In this document: piece by piece, positions 45,030 through 56,150 of the stretch | Numbering within the stretch: position 1 is the first letter of the stretch | Layout of the letters: every line of letters begins with the position of its first letter | Assembly: GCA_039720395.1 (NCBI GenBank) | Contig: CM077832.1 | Span: forward strand, 11,797,967-11,861,966 | DNA: 64,000 bases | DNA from: Liquidambar formosana | Taxonomy: Eukaryota > Streptophyta > Magnoliopsida > Saxifragales > Altingiaceae | Direction of reading: 5' to 3' | Notes under the pieces: model-generated | Told to the model about the DNA's origin: nothing | Seen by the model: only the letters and a program-made list of their open reading frames with translations | Database searches by the model: none | Program-made: the position numbers and the translations under genes

Positions 45030-46104
45030 AATTCAAGTTCTATGGTAGATTCAAAAAGACCTGCTGTAAGAAATGACCAAACCTGTGTTTGTCAGCATGA
45101 ACCACAAAGGGAAGCACAGAAGAGGTGGTATCGGCCAAAAACGATGACCTGGGGTCAACAAAGAAAAGGTTACAAATAGTGACGTGGGCCACGGCAAAAT
45201 TTTCTATAAATTTCTTACAAGAAATCCTTTTTCCTCCAGTCCACCATCCCCCTTGTCCCCCCCCCCCCCCCCCCAACACCTTTTTTTATTTTTATTTTTA
45301 TTTTTTTTGGGTTGGATTAGAAAATTACATAGACCTATCTAAGTTGTGGAAATTGAGCGCATATTAGAAAAATACCATATTTAATACTGGTTAAATATTA
45401 AATTTATGACTTTAAATAGTTTTTTAGATCCTCTACCTACCTAGTAGTTTAGGATTTTAATTTAGAAATTTAACATGGTATTACAAATATATTTTTTTTG
45501 GACCTATTTCATTTGTTATATATGTTGTCTTTACTATCTACAAGACAATTTCATTCTTGTCTTATATATTAACAACTTAGACTTTTAGGTTAGAAACATA
45601 ACGCTGTCTATTGAAAAAAAAAAAAAAAAAAACTAATTGTGGGAACTACATGCTAATCCTCCCACCTGATCCCATTCAATTAATCATTTTGCTCCCACAT
45701 TGACTCGAACCATTAATTATGAGGTGCACCCTCCTTCCCCCCCCCCCCCCCCCCCCTTCCTCTCTCTCTCTCCCCAGCCCTCAATTCCACCTATCCTCCA
45801 TGCCTCATCCATCTCTCTTCCTCTCCATACATCTCTCTTCCTCTCACAAGAATTAAACCCCCTACCATGAGCCACACAAGGAAGCAGAGTAGTGATGGCA
45901 TGGGCCAAAAACGATGACTTGGGGTCAATGCGAAGATAAGGTTTACGAGTAGTGATGGTGGGTCAAGCCAAAGGGCCGGGATGAAGTACCTCTTTTTTTC
46001 TAACACCACACCCTCTCTCCTCCCGGCCACCGTTATAGATCCCACCATGTTTGTTTATTTTATTCGAATTTTGGCCTGTTGTGATAATTGAGATTATTCT
46101 CTCC
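45030..46104 (+). repeat. duplicated gene 3 upstream region with the gene deleted
   Basis: 45030-45845 matches the gene 3 upstream region (35590-36600). At about 45845 ('ctctcacaagaattaaac') it passes into sequence matching about 39780-40020, so the counterpart of 36600-39780, which would have included a whole gene 3, is missing. Poly-C runs lie at about 45257-45274 and 45737-45756. Confidence 0.75.
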
Positions 46105-46428
46105 TTGCTTCTGTCCTCATCGTTCCAAAAGGTGAAATTAAAGCACTAATTAATTTCAATTTTTCTTATATCCATAGATGGGATTTTATGGTGGATCGGA
46201 GCTTCAATCAAAGAAAGAAGAATGATGGAGAGTAGTCCATTTCTATTGTTGGTGGTATTTAATTTGTTCCCACTTTACATGAAATAAACCCATAACCGTA
46301 TGTTTGTCAATATTGGTGCATGCAGAGGAAAATAATAGTGATCACAAGCATGAGGATATCATCACAGGCATGCCAACTCCAAGTTTCCATGCCCTTTGGA
46401 AATTAGCCACCTGCCTACCAGCAATTAA
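46105..46428 (+). pseudogene. peptide pseudogene with start deleted, second copy
   Basis: It has the same promoter-to-exon 1 junction as 40021. Exon 2 starts near 46325 and reads 'EENNSDHKHEDII' before diverging to a stop. It has no start codon and no cysteine region. Confidence 0.78.
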
Positions 46429-46468
46429 GTAATAGATTTTTTGGAAATGAATTTGACAGATAATGAGC

Positions 46469-46500
<32 letters not shown>

Positions 46501-48120
46501 AAAGAATTCGGGGAGATTTGAAAATGAATTTGAGTGTGGAAAAAAAATAGGATGATGAGTACGTGCGCCGTAGCATTACACTTGTTCCAAGAAATTAGTT
46601 AGATTAAAAGTTTAGATCAAATACCCCTATTGAACCCATAAATATATATACTATTCTTATTCTTATCGTTATTATTATTATTATGCTTGTGTTGAAATTA
46701 ACATGAAAAGTATACAGAATATTGATTTAAAAGTATAAGGACAAAGAGTCCTCGAAGCATTACCCAGAATCCCAAATAAAGTTAACCCCCATATATGAGA
46801 ATTTTTTTTATTATTATTATTAAGTCAAAAATTATGTTCTTTTATCTTGACAATATATCGCCCACCTTGCCACCTAAAGCCAAAACCAAGAACCACGCCA
46901 CTTTTTTTCCTTTGGTAAAGCTATAAGATGAGAAAGAGAGAAAGTGATGCAAAAAATATACATTGGTGATTCGGCATGTTTGGATAAAACCTTCAAATGC
47001 AAGAACGCATGTGAGCCACCGCCGAAAAGTGATGTCATCCGTATTTCATCAACTTTACCTACATTGACTTGGGGTCAATAAGATAAACAATTAGAGGTGC
47101 TCCAATATTTTCAAAAAATATGAGCTAACCAAAAGAGGAAGAGAAAAAGTCCAAAAAAACATAAAACCCTCATCTGCATGAACCACACAATGAAAAGCAG
47201 AAACGACCAAAGTGGCCGGGGATGGGCCAAAAAGAATGACTTGTCCACTTGGGCTCAATTCATGGTAGCTTGGATTATATAGAAATTAACCTAACCCTAA
47301 ACAAAATTGGAAAAACTAAAAGAAAAATAATTATGTACAGTAATTATAGGATCTTTGAGAGATCAAATGATTCAAGAATTGTGTAAAAAATTAAGTCTAA
47401 AATAATTAAGTCCCTTGAACTTGACCAAATATGGCCTCCTTAATTACCACCTAAAGCCAAGACCAAGAGCAACATTACTTTGTTCTTTTCTTTGGTGAAG
47501 GTAAGATGAAGAAGAGGAAAAGTTACACGATTACACATTGATAATTCTACGTATTAGATAAAACCTTCATGTGCAAAAACGCATGTTAACTACTGTGGAA
47601 GAGTCATTCTCATTTGTATTTCATCAACTTTACCTGCATTGACTTGGGGTCAATCTAGGATAAACATTAAGAGGTGCTCCAATATTTTCAATATATAGAT
47701 TTAATGAAATGACTTGGGAAGTTGGGACCAATCTTTTTCTCTCTTTTTTTGTCTCCTTTTTTAAAAGAAAAAAAAATTTAAAAGAAAAAAAAAATGTGTT
47801 AACCAAAAGAGGAAGAGAAAAAGGCTAGAAAATAAAATCCTCGTCTGCATGAACCACACAATGAAACGCAGAAACGACCAAAGTCAGGATGGGCCAAAAA
47901 ACAATGACTTGCCCATTTGAGCCCAATTTATGGTAGCTTGAATTATATGGTAATTAACCTGACCCTAAACAATATTGGAAAAGAAAAAAGAAAAATGATT
48001 CCGTACAGTAATTTATAGGTTGGATAAGATAAGGAGCTAATTACACTAAATTAAGCTTAATTGAAGTGATCACATGTTGGTGTCACCTCCAAGCGATCAC
48101 ATGTTGGTGTCACAGCTTGG
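46429..48120. other. intergenic DNA upstream of gene 5
   Basis: A (TA)n tract lies at about 46470-46497. Repeated array phrases ('ccacctaaagccaa', 'gacttggggtcaat') occur at least twice (46870-47300 and 47440-47960), showing a local duplication of about 0.57 kb. No gene is seen. Confidence 0.5.
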
Positions 48121-48289
48121 ATAAGATAGGGAACATTAGCACAAGCATGTTGCTCCAAGTTTCATTATTTACTTGTAATTTTGTTACGAAACCTGGCCTG
48201 CTGATGTCTTTGTCTCCTCCTCATCTTCTATCCTTTTGCAGGGTGTCAATTTTATTTTTTTATTTGGAGGGGGAACCATATTTTTCACT

Positions 48290-48418
48290 TTGTTAAAATT
48301 TAATTGGCCTGTTGTAAACTTGTGATAATAGATATTATTTTCCCTGTTGTGAACTTGTGATAATAGATATTTCTCTCTCTCTCTCTCTCTCTCCCAAGCA
48401 GCATGCATATATAAATAA
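48290..48418 (+). promoter_or_regulatory. promoter of peptide gene 5
   Basis: The block 'ttgtgataatagatat' is doubled (about 48319 and 48354), a CT run lies at about 48372-48393, and the TATA box CATATATAAATAAG is at about 48406-48419. The ATG follows about 40 bp later. Confidence 0.6.
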
Positions 48419-48458
48419 GAGTAGAGCAGGGACATATGAATACACTCTAATCTCGAAC

Positions 48459-49811
48459 ATGAAGGCCTTTCTTATTGTTTGCTTTGTCCTGGCTACCGTA
48501 ATCCTCTTTCCCTCCTCGATTACTACTCGAGAATTGGTTCAAAATGGTGAGAGCAATCTTTTCCTATAGGCAAATTAAAAGAATTTTTTTTCCTTTTTTG
48601 GAAAAAGAAAAAGTAATCCTCTTTCCCTTCTCGATCACTGCTCATGAATTGGTTCAAAATGGTGAGGGAAATCTTTTTCTATAGGCAAATTAAAAGATTT
48701 TTTTTTTCTTTGGAACAAGAAAAAAAATATGAAAATTGCAAAAAGTATGTTTTCCATTTTGCTCGTATTTGGCATATACTTGAAAAATAAACCATCAAAT
48801 ATCGCTTTAAAAAAAATAAGGGTTAGGCTATTGCCACCATATAAAGTATTCTAAGCCCCGACTTAATTTACATTTTTTTAGGTTTTATGAAAAATATAAA
48901 AGGTTTTTACAAAAAATAGACACATAGTCTACTAAAAACCATCATTCTATCCAATTTTGTAGAAAAATTTTTTTCCAAAATCTATCATTTAAGTTGATTT
49001 TTTTGACAATTTTTCATCAAAAATGAAATAGAGATTGTAAATGGCAAAAAAATCCACCTAAATGGTAGATTGTGGAAAAACTTTCTTCTACGTACAAAAT
49101 TGTTCGGAATGATGTTTTCTAGTAAATATCACTGCTAGTTTTCATAGAAAACATTTTATATTTTTCATAAAATCTTAAAATGTATAAACTAAGGGGAGGC
49201 TTAGAGTACTTCATCTGGGGGCAATAACCTCCCTCTAAAAATTATTAAAAAGAAAGAAAGAGATAGAGAGAGATGTAGCAAATATATCCAGGAAATAAAT
49301 ATGTTATCAAAAATGCCATCATGCATAGCAAGGGAATCCTAATGGCTAAATCGATCATATATGAAACCAACTGAAAGTAAGTATAGGAAGGGATTCGATC
49401 CGTACGTTTATTTTCATTTTTTTTTTTTTTTTTTGCAGGATTTAATGGTTATCAATCACCGATAAACAATAGTTTTTCGTCAATCAACAATAGTTTTTTC
49501 ATGAAAAGATTTAGATGATAAACCCCATAATTAACCATGTACTTGTCAATGCTGCAAAAGAAAAAATAGGTCACAAACATGAGGATATCATCAACGAAGG
49601 CGATGTTACTCTTGCACCTGGAAAAGCACCAACTTGCGGGTGTGGACCGCCGTACAAACGGTGCATCCAGCCTAGACCTTCATCAGTCCGTACGGCAGAC
49701 CATGCCGCCCGCCGCCCAACCCACCCACCATGCCCAGTCCTCTCCCCCCCCCCCCCCAAAAAAAAGCCTTGTAAACCACCTTATTGCCCTCATGGTCCAC
49801 CACCGACGTAG
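48459..49811 (+). CDS. peptide gene 5: divergent proline-rich cysteine peptide
   Basis: The probable exons are 48459-48546 and 49561-49811, encoding 112 residues. The signal peptide (MKAFLIVCFVLATVILFPSS plus ITT) is followed by RELVQN. The 1014-bp intron holds a repeat of the exon 1 end (period 115 bp, from 48613) and a MITE. The usual acceptor TGCAG has become TGCAA. The next AG, three bases downstream (GCAAAAG), keeps the frame and gives 'EKIGHKHEDIINEGDVTLAP'. The Gly/Thr linker is shortened. The C terminus is remodelled: 'TCGCGPPYKRC', then a Pro/Arg-rich insertion encoded partly by a poly-C run at 49743-49757, then 'KPCKPPYCPHGPPPT', giving six cysteines instead of four. It could be a functional newcomer or an early pseudogene; transcript data would decide. 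Confidence 0.62.
48820..49234. mobile_element. 415-bp Mutator-like MITE in the intron of gene 5
   Basis: The left end GGGTTAGGCTATTGCCACCA and the right end in reverse complement GAGGGAGGTTATTGCCCCCA match the MITE at 42034-42442, and the interiors are also alike. The flanks are A/T-rich, so the duplication is unclear. Confidence 0.82.
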
Positions 49812-52069
49812 ATGCCTTGAAAACGTACTGTGAAGCTGGTGAGAACACTACAGTAGTATCAAATTAATCAGCCATCCATTAGACTATTATTACTAATAAG
49901 TTGCTTATAATCGTGGAGCGGGCTGCTGAAAAATAAATGGGTTTTGTTGTGATCGATGTATCATGTACAGTTTGGGGTTTGAGCTGGCTGCCTTTACAGC
50001 TTTGTGATATGTTTCATCCACAAACTACGTACTTTGGATATAGTATTTGCTCAATAAAAGAGCTGGCATTAGTCGGTCTGTTTGCTTACTTGTGGACTTG
50101 GATGCATGTAGTAGTCTATACTAAAAATTTATAAAAATAAAAAAAATAAAAAATAAAAAAGAATGTAGGGGGGTGGGGAGGTAGTTGTAAAAATATGATG
50201 GATTGATGGTCACAAGAAAACATCTTTGTAAAAAATGTGGGGCTCAACGGTTGGCCACATGTTTTCGTTGGGCGAATAGTCATGTTATCAAACTCTTCTT
50301 CTAAATATTGGCCAATATAGGGAAAAATTTTAGATTTAGGTATAATTGACAAATTTGAAAATTAATTAGAGCATATATGTATATATGAGAAAAGTTCAGG
50401 GCAGACAGCTTCTAAAATGAATTTTAGTGTGGAAATGGACAAAATTTTCCATATTTGAAGTCAATCGAAATAGCACGTACACAAGCCAATCCAAAAAAAA
50501 AAAAAAAAAATCATCTTCTCTCAAAAAAAAAAAAAAAAAAAAAAAAAACGATACTAAACAACAAATATTACTTTTAAAACTTTGACCTGAGTGTCTGGTA
50601 AAACCTTAAAGGTTTTGGAGCTAAACTAATAATTAAATTTGGGATTGACATATGGTTCCAATATGATGATATGGTGCTTGTATTGAAATTTGTATGGCAG
50701 AGGATCATGTTTCATTTATATAGAGGAATGATGATCAGGTAAGCATGTGCTGATATAACTTATATCAACACCCACATTGAGAATTGTACCTTGTGCATTA
50801 GTAAAATATGAGGTACATTGGACCAATGTAAGAGATACAACTCCCAATGCATGGTACTGGTATAACTTATATCAACAATGCTGGTAGGAACATAACCGTT
50901 ATATAGAGTGTCTTAAGGTATGTCTATTGATGCATATTGAAAAGCATTTAATAAGACAATTATTTTCATGAATATGTGAAAAATGCATAGAAAAACATGC
51001 ATTTAATAAGACAATTATTTCATGGAAACGTGAAAAAATGCATAGAATTGAAAAACATAACAATTTATAGAAAGTGGTTCAAATTATATAGAAAAACATG
51101 CATGTAAATGCCTAAAGTGGTTTGTACCCAAAAAAATAATACTTGTACCCAACAAAAAAAAAAAAAATGCCTAAAATCGTGGAGATGCATTTAAGGAGAC
51201 AATCATTACATGAGAAAATGCATTTGCATGATTTTTTTTTAGGCATTTACACATTTTTCTATGCAATTTGTATCATTCTCTATGCATTTTTACATTTTTC
51301 AATGTGTTTTCAACATTTCTCATGTAATGATTGTCTTATCAAATGCATTTTAACATGAGCTCTTTCCATTCCTAATTGACCGTCTCCTTTGAAAAAGCAT
51401 ACATTTTTTGAAAATCCTATTAAATGCTTTCATATCAATATATCTATTTGTATTCAGTTAATTGTAAGTTTGTAATCAGTTAATTGTAGGTTTGTAGTCG
51501 TGCTGATATAAGCTTATATCAATACATGTTGATAGGATCATGTGTGTAGAAAAAAACCAAGATCGATGATGAGTGGGATGATGAGTGGGCCGTAGCATTA
51601 CACGTGTTCCTAGAAATTAGCTAGATTGAAGGTTTAGATCAATATGCCTTTTGAACCCATAAGTATATATACTATTCTTATTTTTATTATTATTATGATT
51701 GTGTTGAAATTAGCATTAAAAGTATACAAAGTATTGATTTAAAAGGAATGGCCATATTAGGACGAAGAGTCCTCGAATTGTTACCCAAAATCCCAAGTAA
51801 AGTTAACCCCCATATATGAGATTTTTTTTTTATTTAAATAATGAGGAGACGATATATTAAAAATTAAGGAAAACAATGAGATTTTTGAATCTTGATAGGG
51901 TTGGAATTTAACACAATCATAATTAGATCTTATATCTTGGATTTCCTTTTGAACTCCAAATCTATAGTTTGGTCACAATTAGGTCAAGTTCAGATTGATT
52001 CCAAAATCAGTCTAAATATTGATTATTCCATTATGAACATCATACCTTGGCCGAAATAGGAGCAAGTAT
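49812..52069. other. 3' region of gene 5 and intergenic DNA
   Basis: The family 3' block ('gagctggctgcctttacag') is recognisable at 49980. Poly-A runs, MITE remnants and a stretch at 51540-51830 shared with 46550-46850 follow. No gene is seen. Confidence 0.5.
50726..50895. mobile_element. small MITE, family of 57713
   Basis: It starts near 'gatgatcaggtaagcatgtg' and ends near 'caacaatgctggtaggaac', with the internal phrases 'acaactcccaatgca' and 'tgatataacttatatca' shared with 57713-57885. A shorter related piece lies at about 51500-51540. Confidence 0.6.
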
Positions 52070-52130
52070 GTTGAATCTAATTGAAGGCCAGATTGAAGTC
52101 GAACCCTAAGTGTTGAGGAGGCTATACTAT

Positions 52131-52483
52131 CACTACAAAATTCTTAGGCTTTGCCTGCTATTTAAACAGTCAGCAAAGGCTTTGATATCTGGCCGCTAAA
52201 TGTTTAATTGGCAGCTACACTATCAGTCATCCAATCCTCTGTGGACAAAGCCTTTCCTAGCTGGTACAATTATGGCCGGCAATGGTGACTATTACTAACA
52301 ATATAAACAACTAGCAATGAATCATTCCAACAGCCGGCAAAGCCCAACAGTTGGCAAACGAACTTTTCATTTGCTGGTCATATCGGTTACACGTTTGGTG
52401 CTTTATTGGGTAGCTTAAACTACTTTTATTGTCAGACCACGGTATTCACAAAAGCTCTAGCCCACTTTAGTACGTTGAATATG
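52131..52483 (+). mobile_element. CACTA-type element remnant
   Basis: It starts CACTACAAAATTCTTAGGCT, the terminal sequence of CACTA (En/Spm) transposons, followed by subterminal words built on 'ggcaaag' and 'ctttgcc' with 'gccggc'. No matching right end TTTTGTAGTG is seen. The 60 bp of host DNA before it (52070-52130) are repeated after it (about 52484-52545), so the element is bracketed by a long direct repeat. Confidence 0.68.
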
Positions 52484-52545
52484 TCTAATTGAAGACCAGA
52501 TTGAAGTCGAACCCTAAGTGTTGAGGAGGCTATACTATATATATA

Positions 52546-53009
52546 CCATGCCCCAACCAAGTTCTACACTGGAATCAACTTAGGAGCTGTTTGGCCAACC
52601 TGACCAACTAAAGATAAGTTTGGTCAGTTTTACCTTCACACTGTTTAGTAAGTCTTTTTTCTTGCTAATTTGTTCAGCTTTCTTTTGAAAACAGGGCATA
52701 AGCACAATTTTTTTTTCAAAGCAAACTGTGTGTTGGTTTATTTATTTATTTATTATCATAAGACGATTGTGTGTTGATTTATTTAAAAATCATATATATA
52801 ACAGTTATGAAGTTGACCCAATCTAATCCAATTTTTAAAGTTCCCAAACATATCCAAATATTCAGGTATAGTCTGTGTTAGCATGGCCTAGCTTACGTAG
52901 TCACATTATTTGGCTGGATAAATAATGTTTGTCACTTTGCATGTCAAGATAGACGTCCTCACCATCAAGAAATTACACTATTTGCTCTTTTGCCACCCTT
53001 CTCGAGATT
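52546..53009. other. AT-rich spacer
   Basis: No gene or clear repeat is seen. Confidence 0.4.
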
Positions 53010-53017
53010 TTGCAACC

Positions 53018-53703
53018 AAGGGCGGAGCCAGAGGGTGCCAGAGGGGACACCTACCCCTCCTCACCCATTAAAATTTTTCCTTTTTCGTCTACATTTATTC
53101 TCATATTCTGAATTTGACCCTATTGATTTTTTCTTTGATCCCTCACATTTTATAATTTTACCCTTCCCTCTTTCATTTTTTCCCCTTCATATAGTTAATT
53201 CCAACCCTTTTTATTTCACAAAAATTTGATATTTCTAATTGTAGACCTTTTATTATCAATCAACTCGATCATAGGGTAGCTTAGCCTTAAGAGTGTAATA
53301 TTTCAAGCTCTTGGTTTCGAGTTTTAGTCTTAGCCAATACTTGTGGGAGGTTACAGGTATCTGGGGTTTACCCCAATCTGAAGAACAGTCAACGAGGTGG
53401 AGTCAAGAGTTCCACGTCATCAAAAAAAATATTTAAGTTCTTGTTTTAATTTGTTCAAAAGATTTTCTTAATTCTTGTTATTGTCTATTTCTTTTTCTTT
53501 CTTTTTTTTTTTTTATTTGGTGGGGGGGGAGGGGAGCTGAAAAACATTACTAGAAGGTTACTTCATATAATTCTTTAATTTATAGGATGAGGAAAAATAA
53601 AATTTTAAAATAAATAAATAAATAAATAAAATGAAGAAGAAGAAAGAAAGAAAGAAAAGGTCGACCCTACTGGAGTGAATTTCTGGCTCTGATCCGCCAA
53701 TGG
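53018..53703. mobile_element. non-autonomous hAT-like element
   Basis: The left end AAGGGCGGAGCCAGAG and the right end (reverse complement CCATTGGCGGATCAGAGCCA) are imperfect inverted repeats common in plants. TTGCAACC at 53010-53017 and TTGTAGCC at 53704-53711 form an 8-bp duplication with two mismatches. No transposase is present. Confidence 0.68.
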
Positions 53704-54039
53704 TTGTAGCCCCTTGTTTTTTCTTTTTTTTTTCTTTATAGCATTTTTGTTATCGATGGTACGTACATGCATAAGGTTAAATGTTTGGTTGTCTTAATTA
53801 TGGACCCAAGAAGCTTACACACTGTTTGATTTTGTGATTAATGAAATTCATTAAAAAAAAAGGTTCATCAGTGCTTCAGTGTTTTGTTTATCAATTATTT
53901 ATCATTACTTATTTAATTAGCTTATACGGAAAAAAAAAAAAAAAACTCAATTTCCTATTAATTTTACTAATATGCCTTTGCCACGCAAGTCAGCAAGAGA
54001 AATAGGTAAGCTAATCCGGTGGTGTTAGAATTTTCAAGC

Positions 54040-54242
54040 CAAATACGTGTATAACCATTTTATGCAAACTAATCCGGTGATTTGTTTTCTTTTCTTTTCT
54101 TTCTTTTTTTTTTTTCTTTTTTTTGTTTACATATCTTACTTGAGTTTCAGAATCTCTGAGCAAACATTACAATAGTGCCAATCAGAAGATCGAGTTGAAG
54201 CCAAAGTCTTGGAGCCTCTTAGTAGATCAACATCAAACGAAC

Positions 54243-54280
<38 letters not shown>

Positions 54281-55886
54281 TAGGATTAGGGGATATAATT
54301 TTTGCATTCAAATCTTTACACGATTCTTAAATCACTGGAATGCATTAAATCCAAGAGTCAATCTCCAAAAAAATTAAGTGAAAAATAATAATAATAATGA
54401 GATTGACCTCACAAGTTAAGTGGGAAAAAAATTGCTAATATAATAACGAGTGCATGGGATCTTAGAGAGATCGAAAGATTCAAGAATGGTGTAAAAAAAT
54501 TAAGTCCAAAAATTATGTTCTTTTATCTTGACCATACATGGCCCACCTTACCACCTAAAGCCAAAACCAAGAGGGACACCACTTTTTTTTTTCTTTGGTA
54601 AGGTTAAGACGAGAAAGAGAGAAAGTTATACGAATAATATACATTGGTGATTCGGTATGATTGGATAAAACCTTCAAATGCAAGAACGCATGTGAACCAC
54701 CGCCGGAGAGTCATGTCGTTTGCATTTCATCAACTTTACTTGCATTGACTGGCAGTCAATAGAATAAACAATAAGAGGTGCTCCAATATTTTCAATAGAT
54801 TTAATAAAAGAATAATACTTGGCTCCTCATAGTGAAGGAGCAACTCCTCCTTCCTTTCACTCATATTATGCCACGTGCCTAACAGAAAAAATGAGAATTG
54901 ATTATGTACATGTATCCTTATGTTATGTTATTATAGACATGCGTCTACATGTCCATATATATATGTTTATATATCCAAATGAATATGAATATGTGTCCAT
55001 GTATATTTATATTCACGTGTCAATGGGTTCGTATCCACATATCCATATTATTTAAAATTAATTATAACACATGGCTAAATATGAGTGGAAAATGGGAAAA
55101 GTTGCTCCTCCACTGTGAGGAGTTAAGCAGTGTCCCAAAATGACTTGGGAAGTTTGGTCAATCTTTTTCTCTCTTAAAAAAAAAAAAGGGTAAGTGCTAA
55201 CCAAAAGAGAAAGAGAAAAAGTCCAAAAAAATGAAACCCTCATCTGCATGAACCACACAATGAAAAGCAAAAACGACCAAAGTGGCCGGGGATGGGCCAA
55301 AAAGAATGACTTGCCCACTTGGGCTCAATTTATGGTAGCTTGCATTATATAGTAATTAACCTAAACCTAAACAAAATTGGAAAAACAAAAAGAAAAATGA
55401 TTACGTACAGTAATTATAGGATCTTGGAGAGATCAAATGATTCAAGAATTGTGTAAAAAATTAAGTCCAAAAATAATTAATTCCCTTTATCTTGACCATA
55501 TATGGCCTCCTTAATTACCACCTACGTGTCTATCAAAAAAAAAAAAAATAATAATAATAATAATTACCACCTAAGTGTATAACCATTTTATGCAAACTAA
55601 TCCGGTGATTTCTTTTCTTTTCATTTTTTTTTTTTGTCTGTGTTTTTTTTTGGTTACATATCTTACTTGAGTTTCAGAATCTCTGAGCAAACACTACACT
55701 AGTGCCAATCACAAGATCGAGTTAAAGCCAAAGTCTTGGAGCCTCTTAGTAGATCAACATCAAACGAACCAAATATATGTATAGGGTTAGGATTAGGGGA
55801 TATAATTGTTGCATTAAAATCTTCACACGATCCTTAAATAATTGGAATGCATTAAATTCAAGAGTCAATCTCCAAAAAAATTAAGG

Positions 55887-55926
<40 letters not shown>

Positions 55927-56150
55927 AATGAGATTGACCTCGCAAGTTAAGTGGGAAAAAAATTACTAATATAATAACAAGTGCATGGGATCTTACAGAG
56001 ATCGAAAGATTCAAGAATGGTGTAAAAAGATTAAGACCAAAAATTATGTTCTTTTATCTTGACCATATATGGCCCACCTTACCACCTAAAGCCAAAACCA
56101 AGAGCGACACCACTTTTTTTTTCTTTGGTAAGGGTAAGATGAGAAAGAGA
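54040..56150 (+). repeat. direct duplication, period about 1.55 kb
   Basis: The block from 'taaccattttatgcaaact' (54051) to the 'gcgacaccac' phrase is repeated from 55577. Landmarks include 'gtttcagaatctctgagc', 'aagtcttggagcctcttag' and 'gattagggga'. The second copy has an (AAT)n run at about 55889-55924 where the first has a shorter one. No gene is seen. Confidence 0.85.
54812..55131. mobile_element. MITE related to 43529-43848
   Basis: It begins ATAATACTTGGCTCCTCATA and ends with the mirrored GTTGCTCCTCCACTGTGAGG. An empty-site version of the flank is visible at about 47700. The right terminus has decayed. Confidence 0.75.

Noticed and set aside
49571..49759. Minus-strand Gly/Arg frame opposite exon 2 of gene 5
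   Set aside because: It is antisense to the poly-C and proline-coding stretch; the plus frame continues the family motif HKHED.
23277..49811. Firm assignment of the peptide family to RALF
   Set aside because: The cysteine spacing and Tyr/Arg positions are suggestive, but key RALF motifs are missing and the genes have an intron; kept only as a hypothesis.
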